8,441 nucleotides of DNA from Candidatus Nomurabacteria bacterium RIFCSPHIGHO2_01_FULL_39_10 (GCA_001786805.1 MFTJ01000022.1:1-8441); one strand, 5' to 3'; positions 1-4,832 are shown, counted from the stretch's first letter. The notes: generated by a model from the sequence alone, not told the origin. Program-made: numbers and translations.

Positions 1-1
1 C

Positions 2-241
2 AAACCAGAACTTGCTCGCGAAAGAATCATCCAACGCGGCCGCCCCGAAGAAGTTGACGCCTGGAAACTCGAATCCGAATTAAAGCCACTTGCCAAATTA
101 TACTCCCAATTCCCCTCTCTTGTCAAAAATTACGGCCTGCATCAGGGTCCAATTCTCATCTTTGACGTTGATCGCATTGATATAACCAACCGCGCCCATC
201 AGGGATTTATGTATGAACAAATATTGCAAGCATTGAAATAA
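2..241 (+). CDS. Deoxynucleoside kinase-like protein, C-terminal fragment (5' end outside window)
   Basis: An open frame enters from the left edge and stops at TAA 239-241, leaving 79 residues. It begins with an arginine-rich segment (RERIIQRGRPEE), like the LID region of deoxynucleoside kinases, whose arginines contact the ATP phosphates. A helical stretch follows, then a hydrophobic strand ending in Asp (ILIFDVDRID), which matches the conserved C-terminal strand of the dNK/thymidine kinase 2 family. Such enzymes phosphorylate deoxynucleosides in the cytoplasm for dNTP salvage. The P-loop and substrate pocket lie outside the window, so base specificity cannot be judged. A more general P-loop nucleotide kinase remains possible. 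The next gene starts about 95 nt downstream from its own promoter, so an operon is not implied. Confidence 0.6.
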   Translation, partial: KPELARERIIQRGRPEEVDAWKLESELKPLAKLYSQFPSLVKNYGLHQGPILIFDVDRIDITNRAHQGFMYEQILQALK

Positions 242-306
242 TCACCAATATTGCATGGGCTTTTGGAGCAGGAAAAAGAATAAACTTATCTTTTTCTCCA
301 GAAAAG

Positions 307-314
307 TTTATAAT
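307..314 (+). promoter_or_regulatory. TATA box for the 336-812 gene
   Basis: TTTATAAT begins 29 nt before the ATG at 336. This is the spacing expected if transcription starts at or next to that ATG, giving a leaderless mRNA. It lies inside the longer reading frame that opens at 255 and so argues against that upstream start. Confidence 0.55.
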
Positions 315-335
315 AAGCTCTCTAAAAAAATAAAT

Positions 336-812
336 ATGGAACCAATAACAGAATACTTCTTATCTCCAAACGAAATGCAAAGATATGCAAGACACGGTAT
401 CGTATCTATCCCTTTTGATATTCATAACCATCCTGACGCAATTGCCATTAATCTAAAGCACCTCAAAGAAACACTTGATTCAAAGTATGCTACCCCGAAA
501 TATGTATGGTTTACTCATCGCGAACTAAAAATCGCCACATCCAAAAATAGTCCAGGTCACAATGCTACTTTTTTAGATAAAACAAAATCACTTGATACTA
601 TAGTTGTAGCCGCAAATAAATACCTGCCCAGATCCTATCCTGCATATATGGATATTATTGATCCTCCACCTCTCTGTAGATTTGATTATTTAAAAGAAAA
701 TGGTGCCATTCTATTCCCCAGTGATTGGCAGGGCTGGCAAGTAGATATCGCCGTTCTTCCAGTATATGAATTGATTTCCCTAACAAAAGAGCAATCTCCT
801 AAACAAATATAA
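336..812 (+). CDS. Hypothetical protein, 158 aa
   Basis: I do not recognise this protein. The frame is open from an ATG at 255, but 336 is the better start: the extra 27 residues are low-complexity, lysine-rich and encoded in AT-rich DNA that contains a TATA box (307-314) ideally spaced from 336. From 336 the product begins MEPITEYFLSPNEMQRYARHG and ends in a Lys/Gln-rich tail. It has no signal peptide, membrane segment or cysteine cluster; a Trp-rich patch (DWQGWQVD) sits near residue 130. It looks like a soluble cytoplasmic alpha/beta protein. Its opening block resembles residues 39-58 of the protein at 1102-1617 (Pro-x-Glu-x3-Tyr/Phe-x2-His/Lys-Gly), so the two could be distant relatives, but the similarity is weak. 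A T-rich tract follows the stop codon. Confidence 0.6.
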   Translation: MEPITEYFLSPNEMQRYARHGIVSIPFDIHNHPDAIAINLKHLKETLDSKYATPKYVWFTHRELKIATSKNSPGHNATFLDKTKSLDTIVVAANKYLPRSYPAYMDIIDPPPLCRFDYLKENGAILFPSDWQGWQVDIAVLPVYELISLTKEQSPKQI

Positions 813-813
813 C

Positions 814-828
814 TTCTTTCTTTTTTTC
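814..828 (+). terminator. Oligo-T terminator after the 336-812 gene
   Basis: A T-rich run ending in seven consecutive T lies 2-16 nt after the stop codon. Archaeal RNA polymerase terminates on such tracts without a hairpin. Assigned by position and composition only. Confidence 0.4.
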
Positions 829-847
829 ATCTGGATCATAAAGAAAC

Positions 848-880
848 AAGATTACACGCTTAAAAACAATACGTAATCTT
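848..880 (+). repeat. Inverted repeat upstream of the tRNA promoter
   Basis: Perfect 8-bp arms AAGATTAC (848-855) and GTAATCTT (873-880) flank a 17-nt spacer. The right arm overlaps the first bases of the presumed tRNA TATA box. It could be a protein-binding site or a hairpin at the end of the upstream transcript; nothing in the sequence decides between these. Confidence 0.45.
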
Positions 881-886
881 TAAAAA
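879..886 (+). promoter_or_regulatory. TATA box of the tRNA-Ile gene
   Basis: TTTAAAAA begins 33 nt before the first base of the mature tRNA, as expected for an archaeal tRNA promoter with a short 5' leader removed by RNase P. Confidence 0.5.
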
Positions 887-949
887 CACACCCTAGTTTT
901 AGCCTTTTATTGGCCCTGTAGCATAGCCTGGTAGTGCGCACGACTGATA

Positions 950-977
950 TGCTTTAGAAAGTACCTAAAGAATAGAT
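950..977 (+). other. tRNA-Ile anticodon-loop intron (position 37/38), 28 nt
   Basis: Removing these bases restores the loop CTGATAA and a perfect 5-bp anticodon stem. The intron holds a 6-bp hairpin, CTTTAG (952-957) with CTAAAG (965-970), around a 7-nt loop. The junction resembles a relaxed bulge-helix-bulge: C944-G975, T945-A974 and G946-T973 form a 3-bp central helix followed by an A-A mismatch. The 3' bulge is AT before the cut and A978 after it. This is the usual site for archaeal tRNA splicing endonuclease. Confidence 0.85.
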
Positions 978-999
978 ATCGTGAGGTCCCGTGTTCAAA

Positions 1000-1043
1000 T
1001 ATTGACGCTCAGAGTGGTAATGCTTCGAACGTCAGTGAGAAAG
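1000..1043 (+). other. tRNA-Ile T-loop intron (position 59/60), 44 nt
   Basis: These bases separate T-loop residues TTCAAA (994-999) from T1044, which is followed by the matching T-stem strand CACGG. A 7-bp helix (1001-1007 with 1030-1036, one T-G pair) forms inside. At the junction T994-A1041, T995-A1040 and C996-G1039 give a 3-bp central helix, then an A-A mismatch. The 3' bulge is A1042 G1043 before the cut and T1044 after it. The geometry copies that of the anticodon-loop intron, including the A-A mismatch, which supports recognition by the same endonuclease. Confidence 0.82.
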
Positions 1044-1057
1044 TCACGGCGGGGCCA

Positions 1058-1063
1058 TTTTTT
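1058..1063 (+). terminator. Oligo-T after tRNA-Ile, merging into the next promoter
   Basis: Six T follow directly after the discriminator base. The last three begin TTTATATT (1061-1068), a TATA-like element 41 nt before the ATG at 1102. The same bases may therefore end the tRNA transcript and help start the next one. Confidence 0.45.
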
Positions 1064-1101
1064 ATATTAGAGGATAATGGATGATTGGAGAGTAATAAAA
1101 C

Positions 1102-1617
1102 ATGCCACGAACATTAGACACTGTAATTGATAATAGTACAAAAAATCCATTTGATGCAAACTATCAGCATGGCACTATCCATCCTCAATACTCTTCTCCG
1201 AAGAATACCAGCATAATTCCTTTATTCCCTGAAGAAGAAACTTATTTTAGACAAAAAGGCTTTGCCGTCATATACACTGATGATATCCCTAATATCGACA
1301 CCCTTCCTCAAAAGTCAGTCACCTATCCTTTTATACTTATGAGCCAAAAAAGTGATTATCTCGCAAAAGGAAATCTCCAAATTATTCTCTCAGAAATGGG
1401 TCGGACCCTTCATGCAGGCCATTGTCATCCTTCCGTAATCGCTCTCGATCGATTGGTTAATACCATCGAACATGATATTCTCTCAAAAGCAAAATATTTT
1501 AATAACAAAGACAATCCAATTACTATTCTTCTCGAAGATGAACCCTGGCTTCCCGTTATCAGCCTACTGCATGAAAAATATGGCAACCTTAAAACCTATC
1601 GGACCGTAACTGACTAA
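1102..1617 (+). CDS. Hypothetical protein, 171 aa
   Basis: I do not recognise this protein. The ATG at 1102 is preceded by GGAGAG (1087-1092), a possible ribosome binding site with somewhat long spacing. The first 35 residues are polar and probably disordered. A compact region then starts at residue 38 (IIPLFPEEETYFRQKG). Residues 104-109 contain an H-x2-H-x-H cluster (HAGHCH) with one cysteine, a plausible metal or catalytic site. After a helix come the acidic strand ITILLEDEPW (140-149) and a C-terminal helix. No signal peptide or membrane segment is visible. It sits 44 nt after the tRNA and 67 nt before the acireductone dioxygenase gene on the same strand. That gene has its own promoter, so a shared pathway is only a possibility. 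Confidence 0.6.
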   Translation: MPRTLDTVIDNSTKNPFDANYQHGTIHPQYSSPKNTSIIPLFPEEETYFRQKGFAVIYTDDIPNIDTLPQKSVTYPFILMSQKSDYLAKGNLQIILSEMGRTLHAGHCHPSVIALDRLVNTIEHDILSKAKYFNNKDNPITILLEDEPWLPVISLLHEKYGNLKTYRTVTD

Positions 1618-1652
1618 ATCACATTCAGACCACCCTAATTTTCTTCCACAAC

Positions 1653-1660
1653 CTTTATAT
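1653..1660 (+). promoter_or_regulatory. TATA box of the acireductone dioxygenase gene
   Basis: CTTTATAT lies with its TTTATAT 31 nt before the ATG at 1685, and no Shine-Dalgarno sequence precedes that ATG. The spacing predicts a leaderless or nearly leaderless mRNA. Confidence 0.5.
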
Positions 1661-1684
1661 CCCTCTTTATTTTCCCCTTCGCTC

Positions 1685-2143
1685 ATGCAAGCCAAATATC
1701 TTACAACAGATCAACCTCTCAGCATTGATGATATCAGTCAACAAGGTATACTGTACGACTACATTCTTCCTCATCCAACCCAGTATCAAAGCGCACTAGA
1801 TATCTGGAAACAACGCCGCGGCTATCAATCCCATGACGAAGTCACACTCACCCCCCAAACACCTAATTTAACAGGCATCATCGAAACATTTTACAAAGAA
1901 CATCTCCACACCGACGACGAAGCCCGCTACATCCTCTCAGGTTCTGGCATATTCGACGTCAGATCAAAACAAGACGAATGGATGCGCATAAGCGTCCAAG
2001 CCGGCGATTTAATCATCGTTCCCGCCAATACCTACCACCGCTTCAAATTAACAGAAGAAAAATCAATCACAGCCGTTCGCCTCTTCAAAGACAACCCCTC
2101 TTGGGTGCCAGTCTATCGTCCACAAGCTATCAATCAAGAATAA
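1685..2143 (+). CDS. mtnD: Acireductone dioxygenase (methionine salvage)
   Basis: This 152-residue protein is a cupin of the ARD family. With Fe(II) such enzymes split acireductone to formate and 2-keto-4-methylthiobutyrate, the last oxidative step back to methionine; with Ni they make an off-pathway product plus CO. The signature region is clear: EHLHTDDEARYILSGSG, then FDVR, a Trp, the GDLIIVP strand and YHRF. The four metal ligands H73, H75, E79 and H118 correspond to the human ARD set H88, H90, E94, H133. The protein is shorter than usual (about 180 aa), mainly at the N terminus and at the C-terminal tail, but the core is complete. The start at 1685 is supported by a TATA box about 30 nt upstream. 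No other methionine-salvage gene is in the window. It converges on the 2165-3007 gene with 21 nt between stops. Confidence 0.93.
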   Translation: MQAKYLTTDQPLSIDDISQQGILYDYILPHPTQYQSALDIWKQRRGYQSHDEVTLTPQTPNLTGIIETFYKEHLHTDDEARYILSGSGIFDVRSKQDEWMRISVQAGDLIIVPANTYHRFKLTEEKSITAVRLFKDNPSWVPVYRPQAINQE

Positions 2144-2164
2144 GAATTATTTTCAATTCATTTC

Positions 2165-3007
2165 TCAACCAACTTTCACTCGTCGTGTTGGGTGCTCATA
2201 GATTAGTCCATAATCACTTGTTAGGCGGTTATTCTTTTCAAAAAAAGAATGGCTCAAATTTCCATCCACAAATCGAATTTCTGTATAATCATACAGGTTA
2301 GATAATATGTTATTATAGACGTTAGGAAACTTAGTTACCGGAAAAAGCGCTCGTAAGAACTCTGGATACTTTGTTGGATTCTGTGCTATATACTCTTCAA
2401 TTGAAGATACAATATTTGTTGTCGTAAAAATAGTAACTTGTGATTGCCAAGCTCCTCTTCCAGATGGATCTGGACAACAGACTGGAACAGAAAGCACCAA
2501 CAAATGTGCTGGTTCATTGCAATCAGTATTCACATACTCAGAGAGTAATTGCTTTTTTTCCTGTGTAATCGTCTTTATTGGTTGCAATTCAACTTTTTTT
2601 GTCAGACCAATCCATCCCAAAGGTCCTTTTCGAGGTACTTCTAAAATATAATCCATGCTAGGAAAGCTCATTTTTGCTTTCTTAAGATCAGATTTATCAT
2701 ATACTACTCTTGTTTTTGTCTCTGATGGAAAAGGATAATTAACTACACCTACATAATGTGGTTTTGTATGCGGTACAATATAATCAAAAATCTCAAACCC
2801 TGTTCGAGTCTTTAGAGGATGGCCATCCCAGTTAAAGAGATTAGTTGGTAGCTGTCTCATCCCCTGTGATGCGCGAAAATAGTTATCATCTCTATCTTTA
2901 ATTTTATAATCATTTAAATCATCTCTTCCTGTTGCCCAATGAAATAGATTAAATCCCGCCGTGCGGTTAATCTGTTCAATCAGCGTAGTCAAATCAGTTT
3001 GTAGCAT
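2165..3007 (-). CDS. Hypothetical protein, 280 aa, possibly acquired
   Basis: I do not recognise this protein. The frame stays open to an ATG at 3040, but 3007 (MLQTDLTTLIEQ) is preferred. A perfect TATA box and an inverted repeat lie between the two ATGs, and the TATA spacing to 3007 equals that of the neighbouring regulator gene. Visible features are an N-terminal amphipathic helix, a Trp/aromatic-rich first half, two adjacent cysteines (VCCPDPSGRG) around residue 190, and a mixed strand/helix C-terminal part ending in basic residues. There is no signal peptide or membrane helix. Base composition differs from its neighbours: G and C are nearly equal on each strand, while the surrounding DNA is G-poor on the + strand. 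It lies downstream of the Lrp-like gene on the same strand, 75 nt from its stop, so some read-through is possible. Confidence 0.6.
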   Translation of the reverse strand: MLQTDLTTLIEQINRTAGFNLFHWATGRDDLNDYKIKDRDDNYFRASQGMRQLPTNLFNWDGHPLKTRTGFEIFDYIVPHTKPHYVGVVNYPFPSETKTRVVYDKSDLKKAKMSFPSMDYILEVPRKGPLGWIGLTKKVELQPIKTITQEKKQLLSEYVNTDCNEPAHLLVLSVPVCCPDPSGRGAWQSQVTIFTTTNIVSSIEEYIAQNPTKYPEFLRALFPVTKFPNVYNNILSNLYDYTEIRFVDGNLSHSFFEKNNRLTSDYGLIYEHPTRRVKVG

Positions 3008-3010
3008 TTT

Positions 3011-3028
3011 AACTACAAAAGAGTAGTT
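3011..3028 (-). promoter_or_regulatory. Palindromic operator of the 2165-3007 gene
   Basis: Perfect arms AACTAC and GTAGTT (7 bp if the outer T-A pair is counted) surround a 6-bp spacer. The site fills the gap between the TATA box and the predicted transcription start at 3007, a classic place for a repressor. Its sequence is unlike the palindrome next to the Lrp-type gene. Confidence 0.5.
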
Positions 3029-3037
3029 ATTTATAAA
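3028..3037 (-). promoter_or_regulatory. TATA box of the 2165-3007 gene
   Basis: TTTATAAATA on the - strand begins exactly 30 nt before the ATG at 3007. The same ten bases stand exactly 30 nt before the ATG of the Lrp-type gene (3553-3562). Confidence 0.6.
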
Positions 3038-3082
3038 CATTTCGTTGCAAAAATCAATATCCTATTTATCTAACACACAAAA

Positions 3083-3532
3083 CTAATTCTCCACCCACTC
3101 CGTCTTCAATTGCTTAAGTGACGTCAACGTCTTTGTGCGCACAATTCCTCGCCGCGTAATCACCCGACGTAAAAAAGTATAAAATGCATCCTGGTCTTTT
3201 GTTCTCACTTTGATAATTAATTCCCAATCACCCGTGCAAATATCCACACTCTCAATTTCCGAATGTTTTGCGAGATCCTTACCTACTGTTTCTGGATCCC
3301 CATATTCATCTGCTGATAGATTAAGCAGTAGAACCGCACAAAAACCTTCTCCTATCTTTTTGTAATCAAACACTGCTTTATACGTAATAATCTCTTGTTC
3401 CTCTTCCATACGTTTAATATTGTAATGAATCGTCGTCGCCGGTTCTTTTATTTTCTGCGCCAATCTCGCAATCTGCGGCGTACAATAGCCTATGTGAAGT
3501 AAAGGCAATAGTTTTGATTTAATATCTTTCAT
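3083..3532 (-). CDS. Lrp/AsnC-family transcriptional regulator
   Basis: The 149-residue length and two-part architecture fit the Lrp/AsnC (feast/famine) family. Residues 1-50 form a winged helix-turn-helix: TPQIARLAQKI is the first helix and the ATTIHYNIKRMEEE stretch the recognition helix. A short hinge (YKAVFDYKKIG) follows, then the alpha-beta RAM domain (about 64-145) that binds amino acids and makes oligomers. The CTGDWELIIKVRTKD block (99-113) carries the conserved glycine and the Asp-aromatic turn of the effector site. The C-terminal strand TKTLTSLKQLK is also typical. The gene is divergent from the small-protein/phenylalanine hydroxylase pair, with a 133-bp shared control region that includes a perfect 15-bp palindrome. 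Autoregulation and control of the hydroxylase in response to an aromatic amino acid is the natural inference. It appears leaderless. Confidence 0.9.
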   Translation of the reverse strand: MKDIKSKLLPLLHIGYCTPQIARLAQKIKEPATTIHYNIKRMEEEQEIITYKAVFDYKKIGEGFCAVLLLNLSADEYGDPETVGKDLAKHSEIESVDICTGDWELIIKVRTKDQDAFYTFLRRVITRRGIVRTKTLTSLKQLKTEWVEN

Positions 3533-3536
3533 ATTT

Positions 3537-3551
3537 TTGAATATTATTCAA
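3537..3551 (-). promoter_or_regulatory. Probable Lrp-type operator (perfect palindrome)
   Basis: TTGAATA-T-TATTCAA is a perfect 7-1-7 inverted repeat, in the 13-15 bp size range of Lrp/AsnC binding sites. It lies between the TATA box and the start of the regulator gene, so binding there should block its own transcription. Confidence 0.65.
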
Positions 3552-3552
3552 C

Positions 3553-3564
3553 TATTTATAAATT
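3553..3564 (-). promoter_or_regulatory. Shared, nearly symmetrical TATA box in the divergent region
   Basis: The core TTTATAAA is its own reverse complement. On the - strand TTTATAAATA begins 30 nt before the Lrp-type start codon, implying a leaderless mRNA. On the + strand TTTATAAATT could also start transcription near 3585 toward the small protein and hydroxylase genes. Confidence 0.6.
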
Positions 3565-3577
3565 TTATGCCTAAAAA

Positions 3578-3592
3578 TTGAATAATCTACAA
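3578..3592 (+). promoter_or_regulatory. Second, half-conserved copy of the Lrp-type operator
   Basis: The left arm TTGAATA is identical to that of the 3537-3551 palindrome; the right arm TCTACAA keeps only its CAA end and two further matches. The centres of the two sites are 41 bp apart, close to four helical turns, so a multimeric Lrp could bind both on one face. This site lies just upstream of a second TATA-like element. Confidence 0.45.
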
Positions 3593-3596
3593 GAAG

Positions 3597-3605
3597 ATAT
3601 ATTAA
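3597..3605 (+). promoter_or_regulatory. Alternative TATA-like element for the 3666 gene
   Basis: ATATATTAA would place the transcription start near 3627 and give a leader of about 39 nt that includes the ribosome binding site at 3654. It competes with the stronger 3555-3564 element as the + strand promoter. Confidence 0.35.
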
Positions 3606-3653
3606 GCTCTTTCCGCAAAACACAACTCACTTAATTTAACCAAATAACATAAC

Positions 3654-3659
3654 AGGTGA
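3654..3659 (+). promoter_or_regulatory. Shine-Dalgarno site deciding the start at 3666
   Basis: AGGTGA, complementary to the archaeal 16S rRNA 3' end, stands 6 nt before the ATG. It is the clearest ribosome binding site in the window; several other genes have none. Confidence 0.65.
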
Positions 3660-3665
3660 AACACT

Positions 3666-3944
3666 ATGGATGGAAGTACATTAGAACTAACCGTAAATAA
3701 AACAAACAATCCCCTCTGGAAAGAGAACCAACGCAAACACGCTTTTACCCCTCCCGGAATCATCATTGACGATGCGTTTGTCGATACCGTCGTACATTCT
3801 ATCTATGCTGCAACAGAAACATCAACGAAAGTAATTGACTATTTACGCCAGCATGAATCCGATCCTCAAGACTGGTTTCTTTCAGCCGATACATCAGATA
3901 AAAGAAAACTACGCATCCAATATCTTCCCGCCTTGCGCTATTAA
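3666..3944 (+). CDS. Small hypothetical protein upstream of the hydroxylase, 92 aa
   Basis: I do not recognise this protein. It is acidic overall and has no cysteines, signal peptide or membrane segment. Residues 1-25 are polar and likely disordered. Residues 27-65 (TPPGIIIDDAFVDTVVHSI onward) look like a short strand followed by helices, and the C terminus ends in an aromatic/basic tail (LRIQYLPALRY). The start is fixed by a good Shine-Dalgarno sequence. The hydroxylase gene begins 18 nt after its stop without its own ribosome binding site, so the two are very probably cotranscribed. Pterin-4a-carbinolamine dehydratase, the usual small partner of phenylalanine hydroxylases, has a similar length, but its histidine-rich active-site motif is absent. 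It may be a regulatory or accessory subunit, which is inference from position only. Confidence 0.65.
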   Translation: MDGSTLELTVNKTNNPLWKENQRKHAFTPPGIIIDDAFVDTVVHSIYAATETSTKVIDYLRQHESDPQDWFLSADTSDKRKLRIQYLPALRY

Positions 3945-3962
3945 TATTTTCTTTCGTACACC

Positions 3963-4799
3963 ATGTCCTCTGCAACCTTAATCCAACCCCTGCACACCCT
4001 CCCCATTCTCGACCTAGATCATCCTGGCGCACACGACCAAGAATACCGTAAACGACGTGAAATAATCACTAACGCCGCACTCGAATTCCACGCCCAACAA
4101 TCCCTCTCCCTACCTCTCGTTGAATACACCACAGAAGAACACAAAGTCTGGCAGCACGTCTACAAAAAGTTAAAACATTTACACGACAAACACGCCTCTT
4201 CCCTCTACAACCAAGGCCGCACCCTCCTCAACCTCCCTCAAAACCACATCCCTCAATTAGCTCACCTCAGTGAGCAACTCCAACAACTCAGCAATTTTCA
4301 TCTCGAACCCATCCACGGTCTCGTCGACGCCCGTATCTTCCTCAGTAAATTAGCAAATAACACTATGCTCTGCACTCAATACATCCGCCACCCCTCTAAA
4401 CCAGAATTCACCCCCGAACCCGATATCATCCACGAAGTCTTGGGTCACGTTCCTCTATTCACCAATCCGCAACTCAACAAAATCTCCCAATTAATCGGCA
4501 AAGCCGCAATCTCCGCAACAAAATCCCAACTCCTCTCCCTCACCAGATTATACTGGTACACCATCGAATACGGATTAATAAAAGAACATAACCAAATTAA
4601 AGCCCTAGGTGCCGGACTATTAGGCGGCATTCATGATTTACAAAACGCCTTCAGTGGCCACGCCATTCATAAACCATTCAACATGCAAGAAATAATTAAT
4701 ACAGACTTCAACTACTCATTTGAACAACCACATTTCTTTGTCATCCCTTCACTTGACAATCTTCAAACAGAAACAGAACAATTGATTAAAAGTTTTTAA
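3963..4799 (+). CDS. phhA: Phenylalanine-4-hydroxylase-like aromatic amino acid hydroxylase
   Basis: The 278 residues match the single-domain bacterial type of pterin-dependent aromatic amino acid hydroxylase, which converts phenylalanine to tyrosine using O2, Fe(II) and a tetrahydropterin. Near the N terminus DHPGAHDQEYRKRR (19-32) is the typical opening block. The iron site is complete: H157 and H162 in PDIIHEVLGHVPLF and E202 in RLYWYTIEYGLIKE. The GAGLLGG segment (217-222) and the final HFFVI strand also fit. No ACT regulatory domain is present. No Shine-Dalgarno precedes the ATG, which lies 18 nt after the preceding small gene, so translation may be coupled to it. The divergent Lrp-type regulator suggests amino-acid-responsive control. 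Tryptophan or tyrosine hydroxylation cannot be excluded by motif alone, but phenylalanine is the usual substrate in prokaryotes. The tetrahydropterin source is not in the window. Confidence 0.92.
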   Translation: MSSATLIQPLHTLPILDLDHPGAHDQEYRKRREIITNAALEFHAQQSLSLPLVEYTTEEHKVWQHVYKKLKHLHDKHASSLYNQGRTLLNLPQNHIPQLAHLSEQLQQLSNFHLEPIHGLVDARIFLSKLANNTMLCTQYIRHPSKPEFTPEPDIIHEVLGHVPLFTNPQLNKISQLIGKAAISATKSQLLSLTRLYWYTIEYGLIKEHNQIKALGAGLLGGIHDLQNAFSGHAIHKPFNMQEIINTDFNYSFEQPHFFVIPSLDNLQTETEQLIKSF

Positions 4800-4815
4800 A
4801 AAATTCTCTTCCACT

Positions 4816-4821
4816 AAAAAA
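4816..4821 (-). terminator. Oligo-T terminator of the purB-HAD gene
   Basis: Six T on the - strand begin 12 nt after the TGA stop (4833-4835), in the 33-nt gap between two convergent genes. Position and composition fit archaeal oligo-T termination. Confidence 0.4.
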
Positions 4822-4832
4822 CATCCCTCTCC

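Larger units (their letters stand above)
912..1057 (+). tRNA. tRNA-Ile(GAT) with two introns
   Basis: A complete cloverleaf forms once two segments are removed. The acceptor stem is GGCCCTG (912-918) with CGGGGCC (1050-1056), containing one T-G wobble, and discriminator A1057. The D stem is GCAT/GTGC (921-924/934-937) with the G-G pair in its loop. The anticodon stem is CACGA (939-943) with TCGTG (979-983). The spliced anticodon loop reads CTGATAA, giving anticodon GAT at 946-948, which reads AUC and AUU. The variable loop is AGGTC (984-988). The T stem is CCGTG (989-993) with CACGG (1045-1049), and the spliced T loop is TTCAAAT. Every stem is fully paired. The 3' CCA is not encoded. The two introns, 950-977 and 1000-1043, total 72 nt within a 146-nt gene. 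Anticodon-loop introns are common in archaea; a second intron in the T loop is much rarer. Confidence 0.93.

Noticed and set aside
255..335. Upstream extension of the 336-812 gene beginning at the ATG at 255.
   Set aside because: It is lysine-rich low-complexity sequence containing a TATA box whose spacing points to 336, and 255 has no ribosome binding site at a useful distance.
1978..2301. A + strand frame overlapping the end of acireductone dioxygenase and the start of the convergent unknown gene.
   Set aside because: It runs out of frame through conserved dioxygenase motifs and has no recognisable feature of its own.
3666..3944. Reading the 92-aa protein as pterin-4a-carbinolamine dehydratase because of its place beside phenylalanine hydroxylase.
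   Set aside because: The histidine-rich active-site motif of that family is absent.
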